From DATMAM01 sp035559995 (GTDB lineage: Bacteria; Desulfobacterota; Binatia; UBA9968), in assembly GCA_035559995.1 (NCBI GenBank), contig DATMAM010000039.1:166848-230847 (forward strand): a stretch of 64,000 nucleotides of DNA. The letters are read 5' to 3'. Below are positions 7,291-13,737 of the stretch, piece by piece (positions within the stretch are counted from its first letter, which is position 1; each line of letters opens with the position of its first letter). The translations under genes and the position numbers were made by a program. The notes under the pieces were generated by a model. It was not told the DNA's origin. It saw nothing but the letters and a program-made list of their open reading frames with translations, and ran no database searches.

Positions 7291-9422
7291 TCGACGAGCG
7301 CGTCCGTTCGCTGTTCAGCCCATCTTCGGTTGCAATCGTCGGCGCCTCCTCGAGTCCCGATAAGCAATCCGGTTATCCGCTGCGAAACCTGCTGGCGGCG
7401 AAATTCTCCGGGAAGCTCTATCCCGTCAACCCGCGCGCCCGGGAGATCCAGGGCATCGCGTGCTATCCGTCGATCGCCGACCTGCCCGAGGTCCCGGACG
7501 TCGCGATCGTCATGGTAGAGGCCGCTCTCGTTCCCGGCGTCGCCGAGGAGTGCGCGCGGCAAGGCGTCAAGGCCCTCATCGTCGGCGCCGGCGGCTTTAG
7601 CGAGGCCGGACCGGAGGGCGCCGCGCGCCAGCAGGCTCTCGCGCGCCTGGTTAAGGAGTACGGCATCAGAATCTGCGGGCCCAACTGCCACGGCGTTTAC
7701 AATGTCGGGCGCGGCATACCGCTCGGTTACAACTTCTCGTTTGCGCTGCGCCTTTTGCCCGGTCCCGTCGCGATCGCTTCCCAGAGCGGGGCGCTTCTGG
7801 GGGCGCTCGCTGCGCGCGCGCTCAAGATGGGCCAGGGACTGAGCTACATCGTGAGCAGCGGAAACGAGGTCGACCTCGGATTGAACGACTATCTCGAATT
7901 TTTCTTGGAGGATCGCGCGACCGCAGTGGTCGCTCTTTTGATCGAAGGGCTCGAAGACGGCGCGCGCTTTCTCGAACTCGTCAAGCGGGCCCATTCGCTC
8001 GGCAAAACCGTAGTGGCGCTCAAGGTGGGGAAATCGGAGCGGGGGGCTCTCACAACGATGGCGCACACCTCGAGGATGGCCGGCGCGGGCGAGGTCTATG
8101 AAGCCGCGTTTCGGCAGTTCGGCGTCATCTCGACGGACACCGTGGAGGCGTTCTTGGCGGCCGCGCAGATGGCCGCGCACCAGCCGCCGCCCCGCCGTGG
8201 AAAGCTGATGGTCATGACCTCGACCGGCGCCGGCGCGAGCCTGATGGCCGACAAGGCGAAAGAATACGGCATCGAGCTTGCCGAGATCTCGCGCGAAACC
8301 GAGGCGGCGATTCCCGAGCGCAAGTCGGCGATTCTCGCCAACCCGTTCGATACCGCCGGCCAATCGCGAAGCCCGGGCTTTCTTGGCGCCGTCTGCAGCG
8401 CCTTCGCCGCGGACAAGGCGAACGATTGCCTGCTCATGCTCCTCGGACCGCTCGCGGTGCGCCGCGAATATGCCGCGAGCTTCTGCGAGGCGGTAACAAA
8501 GGAAAAAAAGGCGGCGCTGGCGATCACGACCCTGGACGAGGAAGAAACGGCCGGCATTTTTCGCCGGCACCATATCCCCGTGTTCCACGCCGGAACGGAC
8601 GCCTGCTTTAGAGCCTTGCGGGCGTTCATTGAGTACGGCCGCTTTCGCGCGGCTCGGCGCGCCGAGCTCGAGGCGCCAAATAGCTGTGCAAGCCAATCGC
8701 GTGCACGGGCCGAAAAAATCCTCGGCAGCCACCCGGACAGCGCGCTGCTTCCCGAACGGGCGACCCGGGAGCTGCTTCATGCTTATGGCTTCAAGACGCC
8801 GCCTTGGCAAGCGGGATGCCATTACGCCGAGGTTCTCGAGGCAGCCAGGCGGATCGGCTTTCCGGTGATTCTCAAAGGCGTCGCTCCCGATCTCGCGCAC
8901 AAGAGCGAAGCCGGACTGGTAAGCCGCGCGGCCGCCGATGAGACGGCGCTGGCGAGCGCGTATGAGTCGATCGCGCGGAACCTTGCCGGCGCGCGGAAAA
9001 AAACGGAGATAGCCGTCGAGAGGTTCATCCCGCACGACCACGAGCTGATCTTGGGAATAAAGCACGACGCCACGTTCGGGCCGGTCGTCCTTTTCGGCCT
9101 GGGCGGGGTTTACACCGAGGTCCTGCGCGACTACGCGATTCGCATCGCGCCCATCACGCGAAGCGAAGCCGAGCGAATGGTTTTGGAGCTCAAGGCGTTC
9201 GCGATTCTCGAGAAGGCGGCGGCGCGGGGACTTGTCAATCTCGACCGGCTGATTGACGCCCTCTTGACGGTATCGAGGATGGCGCTCGATCTCGGGGATC
9301 GAATCGCGGCGCTCGATATCAACCCGCTCGCGTTCGGCGCGCCCGGCGGGGAAATGACGGTTTTGGACGCAAAGGTCCACCTGCGCGCCGCTAGCCGGAG
9401 TCTCGAAGGGACGTCACCTTAA
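7287..9422 (+). CDS. acyl-CoA synthetase (NDP-forming), fused alpha-beta type
   Basis: 711 residues. The N-terminal CoA-binding Rossmann domain (SPSSVAIVGASSSPDKQSG), the ligase domain with SQSGALLGALAARAL, the phosphorylated-histidine site H260 in AHTSRMAG, and a C-terminal ATP-grasp domain (FPVILKGVAPDLAHKSEAGL at about 530-550) make a complete ADP-forming acyl-CoA synthetase like acetate-CoA ligase (ADP-forming). It interconverts an acyl-CoA and ADP plus phosphate with the free acid and ATP. The 4-base overlap with the lyase gene implies that the two work on the same pathway, either activating the substrate or recovering ATP from the product. The acyl group is unknown. Confidence 0.9.
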   Translation: MIDERVRSLFSPSSVAIVGASSSPDKQSGYPLRNLLAAKFSGKLYPVNPRAREIQGIACYPSIADLPEVPDVAIVMVEAALVPGVAEECARQGVKALIVGAGGFSEAGPEGAARQQALARLVKEYGIRICGPNCHGVYNVGRGIPLGYNFSFALRLLPGPVAIASQSGALLGALAARALKMGQGLSYIVSSGNEVDLGLNDYLEFFLEDRATAVVALLIEGLEDGARFLELVKRAHSLGKTVVALKVGKSERGALTTMAHTSRMAGAGEVYEAAFRQFGVISTDTVEAFLAAAQMAAHQPPPRRGKLMVMTSTGAGASLMADKAKEYGIELAEISRETEAAIPERKSAILANPFDTAGQSRSPGFLGAVCSAFAADKANDCLLMLLGPLAVRREYAASFCEAVTKEKKAALAITTLDEEETAGIFRRHHIPVFHAGTDACFRALRAFIEYGRFRAARRAELEAPNSCASQSRARAEKILGSHPDSALLPERATRELLHAYGFKTPPWQAGCHYAEVLEAARRIGFPVILKGVAPDLAHKSEAGLVSRAAADETALASAYESIARNLAGARKKTEIAVERFIPHDHELILGIKHDATFGPVVLFGLGGVYTEVLRDYAIRIAPITRSEAERMVLELKAFAILEKAAARGLVNLDRLIDALLTVSRMALDLGDRIAALDINPLAFGAPGGEMTVLDAKVHLRAASRSLEGTSP

Positions 9423-9585
9423 ACCCTCGCGCTTAAGCCGCGCCAATGATTTCCCGCATCGGGCCTGTCGGCGCGAACGAAGCGTCGTCGCGCGAGGAGC
9501 TCGAGGTTCCGGCCAGGGAGGTTATCGCGCAGCCGCGCGGTGTCGTCGAACGGTTGAAGGCTTTGTTGGGGGAGCAATAGGAGCG

Positions 9586-9607
9586 AAAAAGGGACAGGAA
9601 CCTTTTT
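9586..9607. repeat. degenerate AAAAAGG/CCTTTTT inverted repeat
   Basis: AAAAAGGGACAGG is followed by AA and CCTTTTT, a weaker relative of the palindrome at 4065-4085. It lies just before the GGGAGGG ribosome-binding site of the solute-binding-protein gene. Confidence 0.4.
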
Positions 9608-9620
9608 ACGGGAGGGCAAT

Positions 9621-10682
9621 TTGAAGCTAAGGGTGGGCAACGGTTGTTGGCATGCTTTTCACGTCCAGCATGCCGCGCTCGCTTCGGAAGCCGGCTTTTT
9701 TGCGCAGGAAGGTCTGGACGTAGAGGTGGTGAGCGCCAAGATTAACCCGGGCGCGATGAGCTCGAGCCGGCCGGGCGGCGAACGCTACGACGAGGTCGGC
9801 ACGGTGGTGCGCGATATGATCGCTTTCGGGATCGACATCATTCCCGACGTCCATGTGCGGACTCCGTTTGCCGAGCGCGCTCTGGGCAACGACGAAGTCC
9901 GGATTATCGGCGGCTGGCGAAGCCAGCTGCGCGGCACTTTGGTTGCAGCCCCGGGGATCAAGTCGATCGCGGAATTGAGGGGCAAGCGCGTCGGCGACTG
10001 GTACAAGGGCGGCATCCAGACGCTCTGGTTCGAGCATCAGCTGCGCCAAGCGGGGATCGATCCCGATCGCGAGATCGAGTGGAAGATCGGCTACAAGTAC
10101 GGCTCGCTCAGGGAGGCGTGGAAGCCTTTGCTTGCCGGAGAGACCGACGCGGCGATCGTGCAAAATCCGTTCGTGGCGCAATTGCTGGAGCGGGGGTTCA
10201 ACAAGCTCTACGATTTTGTCGAGGCCAACAAACCGCACGGCAGGCCCGACCGCGTCACCGTGGCGCGGAAATCTTTTATCGCGCGCAATCCCGAGCTAAT
10301 CAAGCGCTACTGGAAAGCCTCGATTCGCGCCTACCAGTTCATGCGTATCAGAGAGAACTATCCCTTTTTCCGCTTCGTCGAGGCCAAGCTTCGCGTCCAC
10401 AATCCCGACGAGGCGGAGCGGACGCGCGATCTTTTTCCGATGATGCTCATGGACGATCATTTTTTTCCTCTGGACGGCCAGGTCAGCAAGGAAGGCATCG
10501 CGCGCATTTTGGAAGAACACAAGAGCGCCGGCGTTCTTTCGCCTGCGATTGGCCGCGCCGATATTGACGAGGTTGTCCAGACCGAGCTCGTCGAGGAAGC
10601 CTGGGCCGAGCTTTCCCAGACCGACGAGATCAAGCGCAATCTCGAGCGCCTCCAGCCCGTGATCGAACGCGTGGGATACTAA
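9621..10682 (+). CDS. NMT1/SsuA-type solute-binding protein without signal peptide
   Basis: 353 residues from TTG 9621, chosen because GGGAGGG lies 6 bases before it. LASEAGFFAQEGLDVEVVSA is the typical N-terminal segment of the NMT1/THI5-like periplasmic binding-protein fold (nitrate, sulfonate, taurine or thiamine-precursor binders); SIAELRGKRVGDW and VAQLLERGFNKLYDF are later family features. No signal peptide or lipobox is seen and the protein starts directly at the first strand, so it may be a cytoplasmic enzyme or sensor of this fold. No ABC permease or ATPase gene adjoins it; it follows the CoA-ligase cluster after about 200 bases. Confidence 0.75.
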   Translation: MKLRVGNGCWHAFHVQHAALASEAGFFAQEGLDVEVVSAKINPGAMSSSRPGGERYDEVGTVVRDMIAFGIDIIPDVHVRTPFAERALGNDEVRIIGGWRSQLRGTLVAAPGIKSIAELRGKRVGDWYKGGIQTLWFEHQLRQAGIDPDREIEWKIGYKYGSLREAWKPLLAGETDAAIVQNPFVAQLLERGFNKLYDFVEANKPHGRPDRVTVARKSFIARNPELIKRYWKASIRAYQFMRIRENYPFFRFVEAKLRVHNPDEAERTRDLFPMMLMDDHFFPLDGQVSKEGIARILEEHKSAGVLSPAIGRADIDEVVQTELVEEAWAELSQTDEIKRNLERLQPVIERVGY

Positions 10683-10737
10683 CGGTCCATCCGGGCCCCG
10701 CGGGCGGCAGGCAATAACTCGTTATGGAGCCGTCACC

Positions 10738-10812
10738 GTGCAAGTCGTGTTCTTTCAGATTATAATTTTGCTTCTTATCGTCCTGATTGTTTGGAATCGT
10801 TACCGGTCTTGA
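10738..10812 (+). CDS. predicted 24-residue single-span membrane miniprotein
   Basis: A GTG start at 10738 preceded by GGAG with an 8-base spacer opens a 24-codon frame. Residues 4-19 (VFFQIIILLLIVLIVW) are almost entirely hydrophobic and are followed by the positive end NRYRS, a classic short transmembrane segment with the C-terminus in the cytoplasm. It is too short for routine gene calling. It lies 55 bases after the binding-protein gene. Real expression is plausible but unproven; base composition drifts locally toward T, as expected for a membrane span. Confidence 0.4.
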   Translation: MQVVFFQIIILLLIVLIVWNRYRS

Positions 10813-10935
10813 GATACTTCGCGCGCTCAGGTCCCTGCAAATGCGCGCGCCCGCCGGAGCGCGCGACCTCGAGGCGCCTGGGTTTTCAAGCTCGCGCGAA
10901 ACCCGGTAAGAAATTTCCGGACCGCCGCTCGGCCA

Positions 10936-10967
10936 CTATTTCGGCGCGTGCCGAACAATCGGCGCGC
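10936..10967 (+). promoter_or_regulatory. putative enhancer site A (sigma-54 activator binding)
   Basis: TTTCGGC, then TGCCGA-N4-TCGGCGCGC. Related sites occur at 12345 and 13551. The inverted TGCCGA/TCGGC core sits about 85-115 bases before the -24 box at 11050, a normal distance for a sigma-54 activator. Confidence 0.55.
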
Positions 10968-11049
10968 TCCGTCAGCCGTCATTTCGCCTCACGCGAGCAA
11001 AGCCGCTGCAAGCGCTCTTAAGCAGCGCGCTTGTGGCCGCCCGGCGGTT

Positions 11050-11064
11050 TGGCACGACGCTTGA
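11050..11064 (+). promoter_or_regulatory. sigma-54 promoter P1 (selenoprotein gene)
   Basis: TGGCAC-GACGC-TTGA keeps the -24 GG and close-to-consensus -12 region of sigma-54 promoters, with the exact spacing of TGGCAC-N5-TTGC (one mismatch, A for C). It faces the thioredoxin gene, leaving a leader of about 130 bases. Confidence 0.65.
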
Positions 11065-11206
11065 TACCGGCAGTGCGACTGCTCGGGCAGGCGTGGCCCG
11101 AAGGCCGCTTCTCCAAAGGTGGCGCGCGCCCTCAGATGATCTTGATCCAGGCGGCGCGGCCGCTATCTTGGTTTTGAAGAAGGCAAATACAAAAGGAGGC
11201 GAAGCT

Positions 11207-11773
11207 ATGGCTGTTCAATGGATAAAGGATGTCGATGCCGCCTTGGCGGATGCGAAAGCGAGCAAAAGACCGCTGCTCGTCGATTTCAGCGCGGCGCCGG
11301 CGTGAGGCGCGTGCGTTCGGCTGGAAGCCGAATCGTACGCGGATGAGAGCACCGCGAAATTCATTCGCGAAAACTTCGTGCCGCTGGAGGCGCACATCAA
11401 AGAGCATCCGGCTTATTTCCATCGTTTCGACGTGCTCTGGACGCCGACCGTTCTCATCCTCGATCCGAGCGGCGCGGAAAGAAGGCGGCTGGAAGGTTAT
11501 TTGCCGAACGCTGAATTTCGCGCCGAGCTGGAAATGGGTCTCGCGCGGGTGGCGTTCATGCAGAAGCAGTGGGGCGAGGCCGAGCGAAGATACGCAGAGA
11601 TAGTGAAGGCCTATCCGGCGGCAACCGTTGCTCCCGAAGCCCTCTACTGGCGCCAGGTTAGCCGCTACAAGGCGACCAGTGATCACGCCGCGCTAAGCCA
11701 GGCGGCAGTCGAGCTCAAGCAAAACTATCCCGCAAGCGTGTGGACGCAGAAGGCGAGCGTCTGGCTGCATTGA
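11207..11773 (+). CDS. predicted selenocysteine-containing thioredoxin-fold protein
   Basis: ATG 11207 has a perfect AGGAGG. The frame meets TGA at 11303-11305 (codon 33) and continues without a stop to 11773, giving 188 residues if the TGA is read as selenocysteine (U). The TGA falls exactly at the first position of the thioredoxin redox motif: LLVDFSAAPA, then U-G-A-C, then VRLEAESY, so the motif is UxxC rather than CxxC. VLWTPTVLILD holds the cis-proline loop. The C-terminal part (KQWGEAERRYAEIVKAYP, ALYWRQVSRYK) looks like one or two TPR helices. A SECIS-like hairpin follows the TGA. Without readthrough the product would be a useless 32-mer. A reducing or peroxide-handling role is inference; no selA/B/C/D gene lies in the window. 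Confidence 0.8.
11309..11340 (+). promoter_or_regulatory. bacterial SECIS-like hairpin
   Basis: GCGTGCG pairs with CGTACGC (one G-U pair) and TTCGGC with GCCGAA, giving 13 pairs with one bulged U at 11333 and an apical loop UGGAA at 11322-11326. Sixteen bases separate the TGA from the loop, and a G is second in the loop. Bacterial SECIS elements need a stem-loop close behind the UGA with a G near the loop start, so this fits. The bulge is on the 3' side, unlike E. coli fdhF. Confidence 0.7.
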
Positions 11774-11785
11774 GTTGGTAAGAGC

Positions 11786-11823
11786 GCGATGTCGCGCGCC
11801 AGGATTTCGGCGCGCGACATCGC
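11786..11823 (+). terminator. perfect 15-bp hairpin after the selenoprotein gene
   Basis: GCGATGTCGCGCGCC and GGCGCGCGACATCGC form a perfect stem with an 8-base loop, 12 bases after the stop. A T5 run follows only at 11832-11836, so it may be a weak terminator or an RNA stabiliser. Loop and right arm contain ATTTCGGCGCGC, which resembles the enhancer motif. Confidence 0.5.
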
Positions 11824-11895
11824 CACATCTCATTTTTGCCGCTCTTTTCCCCGTAACTCTCCACTCACAATCGACTACGGACAGCCAGCAAGTTC

Positions 11896-11910
11896 TGGCA
11901 CCGGTCTTGC
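11896..11910 (+). promoter_or_regulatory. sigma-54 promoter P2 (small-protein pair)
   Basis: TGGCAC-CGGTC-TTGC followed by T is a perfect match to the sigma-54 -24/-12 consensus. It lies 46 bases before the ATG of the 53-residue protein. The only upstream resemblance to the enhancer motif is ATTTCGGCGCGC at 11804. Confidence 0.75.
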
Positions 11911-11956
11911 TGTCCTCAAAGTTGCGTCTTCAGCTTAGCACGAGGAGGGTTCTTCA

Positions 11957-12118
11957 ATGTTGCATGTTTTGAGATGGACGCGCGGCGCGCCGGTTGCGGT
12001 CGAGCTCCCGGTAGGGCTACGGCACATTGATTCCGAGCTCTGTTGGTGCGATCCGACGGTGGAGTTCGACGAGACGGGACAGCCGGTTGTCTTGCACAGG
12101 CACGTAACTTGGAACTGA
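11957..12118 (+). CDS. 53-residue Cys/Trp-rich small protein
   Basis: ATG 11957 is preceded by GAGGAGG with an 8-base gap, an excellent ribosome-binding site. The product begins MLHVLRWTRGAPVAVELP and contains ELCWCDPTVEFDE and a C-terminal VVLHRHVTWN. The closely spaced CWC and the histidines could bind metal or be redox active, but I do not recognise a named family. It has no signal peptide or membrane segment. It is the first gene behind the perfect sigma-54 promoter P2 and lies 11 bases before the next small frame, so the two probably form one transcript. Confidence 0.6.
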   Translation: MLHVLRWTRGAPVAVELPVGLRHIDSELCWCDPTVEFDETGQPVVLHRHVTWN

Positions 12119-12129
12119 CGGGAATTCTC

Positions 12130-12297
12130 ATGCGCTTTTCGATGGTGCCACTGTTGCTTCACGAAAAAGAAATCCCGGCCGAGATCAAGAGGGCTCTGCG
12201 TGACGGTCGCTTCGCTCAAGCTCTAAAGCTTCTCATGGAGAAATTCGACCTCAGCTGCGCCGAGGCGGGAGCTCTTCTCGGTGTCGCCGGCTGCTAA
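12130..12297 (+). CDS. 55-residue small helical protein
   Basis: ATG 12130 follows the 53-residue gene by 11 bases; the frame is open further upstream, but that part overlaps the previous gene and has no better start. After MRFSMVPLLLHEKEIPAEIK comes RALRDGRFAQALKLLMEKFD and LSCAEAGALLGVAGC. The helix-turn pattern ALKLLMEKF.LSCAEAGALL loosely resembles the C-terminal domain of ribosomal protein bL12 (AIKLYRE.TGLGLKEAKDLV), a weak similarity seen by eye. The ribosome-binding site is poor, so translation may be coupled to the first gene. Function unknown. Confidence 0.5.
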   Translation: MRFSMVPLLLHEKEIPAEIKRALRDGRFAQALKLLMEKFDLSCAEAGALLGVAGC

Positions 12298-12344
12298 ACG
12301 CGCCCGGTGTCTTGCGAATGGCTTCCGTTGCGAGAAACGAGCCG

Positions 12345-12375
12345 ATATTTCGGCAGTGCCAATAGATCGGCGCGC
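12345..12375 (+). promoter_or_regulatory. putative enhancer site B (sigma-54 activator binding)
   Basis: TTTCGGC-AG-TGCCAA-N4-TCGGCGCGC, aligned with site A apart from one base in the gap and one in the core. It lies about 170-200 bases before the -24 box of P3. Confidence 0.55.
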
Positions 12376-12541
12376 TTTTTCGTCGCCGTTTCGTTGGACG
12401 TAGCTCCGGCGGTTGAGAGCGGCGAAAGCGAGGACCGGCCGCCGGCGGGCTTTTGCTTTTGTCCGCGGAACTACGGGCGGCTAGACCCCGAAACTGGTGA
12501 TCGCGACTATGTTCGATGGCGGCGGCGATGGGTGTCGGGCC

Positions 12542-12556
12542 TGGCACAGGCCTTGC
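12542..12556 (+). promoter_or_regulatory. sigma-54 promoter P3 (STAS operon)
   Basis: TGGCAC-AGGCC-TTGC followed by G, a perfect core match with correct spacing, 80 bases before the start of the STAS-like gene. Confidence 0.75.
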
Positions 12557-12636
12557 GCGTGACAGTCAGCGCGATGAGTTAGTGGGCGTCTTCGTCTTTG
12601 TTTCGAGAGGCGGATCGATATGAGGCGCATCGGCGT

Positions 12637-12948
12637 ATGCTGAAAATCACACCCGTCGCGGAGGAAGGCAAGACGACGGTCGAACTGGAAGGAAAGCTAG
12701 CCGGGCCTTGGGTCGAGGAATTGGAGAGGTTTTGGTCCGGCATGGCGGGGCCGGCGCGCATGTCGCTCAAGGCAGTCACGTTCGTCGACGACAAAGGCAA
12801 AGAGCTGCTCAAGAAAATGCACGAGCGCGGCGTTGAGCTGATCGCTCAGGGATGCATGACCAAAGCGATTGTCGAAGATATCTGCAGGCGGGCCGAGCGC
12901 ACACGAGAGAAAGAGAGGTCGAGCCATGGGCCATTGGAACGAACATGA
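12637..12948 (+). CDS. STAS-like (anti-sigma-factor-antagonist fold) protein
   Basis: 103 residues from ATG 12637 (a TTG at 12598 in the same frame has no Shine-Dalgarno sequence). The order MLKITPVAEEGKTTVELEGK, LAGPWVEELERFW, then VTFVDDKGKELLKKMHERG, LIAQGCMTKAIVEDI follows the STAS fold: beta strands, the D-x-x-G turn after a hydrophobic strand, then a helix. Classic antagonists keep a phosphorylatable Ser in that turn (D-S-x-G); here it is VDDKG, so phospho-switching is doubtful. It is the first gene after sigma-54 promoter P3 and overlaps the next gene by 23 bases. A protein-interaction or regulatory role is inferred from the fold. Confidence 0.65.
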   Translation: MLKITPVAEEGKTTVELEGKLAGPWVEELERFWSGMAGPARMSLKAVTFVDDKGKELLKKMHERGVELIAQGCMTKAIVEDICRRAERTREKERSSHGPLERT

Positions 12949-13297
12949 GATCGAGGAGAGGCTTCCCTTCGCGTTTCATCCGGACACGCTCGCGGCGGCC
13001 GACTATTTTGAGAGCCTGGGCCGACGGCCGCTCGATCCGTCGAGGAAGCTCATGCTGGCGGTTTTGGAGGATGCGGTTAAATGCTTTCTCGCGAACGCCG
13101 GCGCGCCCGAGGGCGAAGGCAGAAAGCTTTTCGAGGAAGCCGAGCAGTGGATCCTGGACGAGCGCGGCGACTGGCTGTTCTCGTTCGAAAGCATTTGTAC
13201 CGCGTTCGCGCTGAACCCCGAATACGTGCGCCAGGGTTTGCTCCGGTGGAAGCAGCGGAAATCTTCCAGCCGCGGCGGCAGCAAGGCCGCGGCCTAG
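12926..13297 (+). CDS. conserved small protein of unknown function (123 aa)
   Basis: ATG 12926 has GAGAGG 8-9 bases upstream and overlaps the STAS-like gene by 23 bases, so the two are coupled. The sequence has a mostly helical core, RKLMLAVLEDAVKCFLANAG, and a distinctive LFEEAEQWILDERGDWLFSF followed by ESICTAFALNPEYVRQGLLRW. That last block looks like a small helix-turn-helix or helical-hairpin domain and resembles conserved hypothetical proteins I associate with deltaproteobacteria; I know no function. It ends in a short basic tail. It lies in the same sigma-54 module as the selenoprotein and the efflux pump. Confidence 0.65.
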   Translation: MGHWNEHEIEERLPFAFHPDTLAAADYFESLGRRPLDPSRKLMLAVLEDAVKCFLANAGAPEGEGRKLFEEAEQWILDERGDWLFSFESICTAFALNPEYVRQGLLRWKQRKSSSRGGSKAAA

Positions 13298-13433
13298 CCC
13301 GGGTTTGCGCCCTGCCGAGCCTTGGGCAAATTTTTTCGGCGTAACGAAAAACAAACGCGCCGCCGTTTTTTTATTTTTTTCTTTGATCTTTCGGTCGAGC
13401 TGGCACGGCGGTCGCTCCGATTAGACAGCCGCT

Positions 13434-13467
13434 GCACGGAGGCGGGACGCGAGATCCGCCTCCGTGC
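13434..13467 (+). terminator. 12-bp GC hairpin after the STAS operon
   Basis: GCACGGAGGCGG and CCGCCTCCGTGC pair perfectly around a 10-base loop, followed by TTCCCTCCTC. A T-rich run (13366-13382) lies upstream. It is probably a terminator or an insulating hairpin between the STAS operon and the efflux promoter. Confidence 0.45.
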
Positions 13468-13550
13468 TTCCCTCCTCGGATCTCCTTCCCAACTAACTCA
13501 GCGCCGGCGTTTTGGACTTTTGCCGGTCCGCTCTCAAGCTCACCGCCTAG

Positions 13551-13579
13551 ATTTCGGCGGCTGCCGATAACTCGGCAGC
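13551..13579 (+). promoter_or_regulatory. putative enhancer site C (sigma-54 activator binding)
   Basis: TTTCGGC-GGC-TGCCGA-N4-TCGGCAGC has a full TGCCGA/TCGGCA inverted core. A second, opposite copy of the ATTTCGGCGC end lies at 13595-13604. The distance to P4 is about 70-100 bases. Confidence 0.55.
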
Positions 13580-13649
13580 GAGTGCCGTCGCCCAGCGCCG
13601 AAATCAGCGCTCGGCGCTAAACGGCAGGCTTTTTTCTCGCGCTCGGCCT

Positions 13650-13664
13650 TGGCATAGCGATTGC
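13650..13664 (+). promoter_or_regulatory. sigma-54 promoter P4 (efflux operon)
   Basis: TGGCAT-AGCGA-TTGC keeps GG and GC at the exact sigma-54 spacing with one mismatch (T for C). It lies 73 bases before the adaptor start codon. Confidence 0.65.
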
Positions 13665-13737
13665 GCTTCTCGAGGGATTCGCTCGGCGCGACGCTGCGAG
13701 AAAACCTTTGGGCGCGCCGGCGAGACAAGAGCCTTTT

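Noticed and set aside
7242..9380. 712-codon minus-strand frame over the acyl-CoA synthetase
   Set aside because: Shadow of a clear enzyme gene; low-complexity Arg/Ala/Asp composition.
9446..9580. 44-codon frame MISRIGPVGANEASS... between the CoA ligase and the binding protein
   Set aside because: No ribosome-binding site and no recognisable family; could be a gene fragment but cannot be supported.
10791..11021. 76-codon plus-strand frame in the leader of the sigma-54 module
   Set aside because: Arg/Ser-rich composition, no ribosome-binding site, and it overlaps the putative enhancer site A.
11207..11305. Thioredoxin gene read as a 32-residue frame with an ordinary stop, or as a nonsense-mutated pseudogene
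   Set aside because: The reading frame after the TGA keeps full thioredoxin and TPR-like features with no further damage, the TGA replaces exactly the redox Cys, and a SECIS-like hairpin follows. A recent nonsense mutation cannot be fully excluded.
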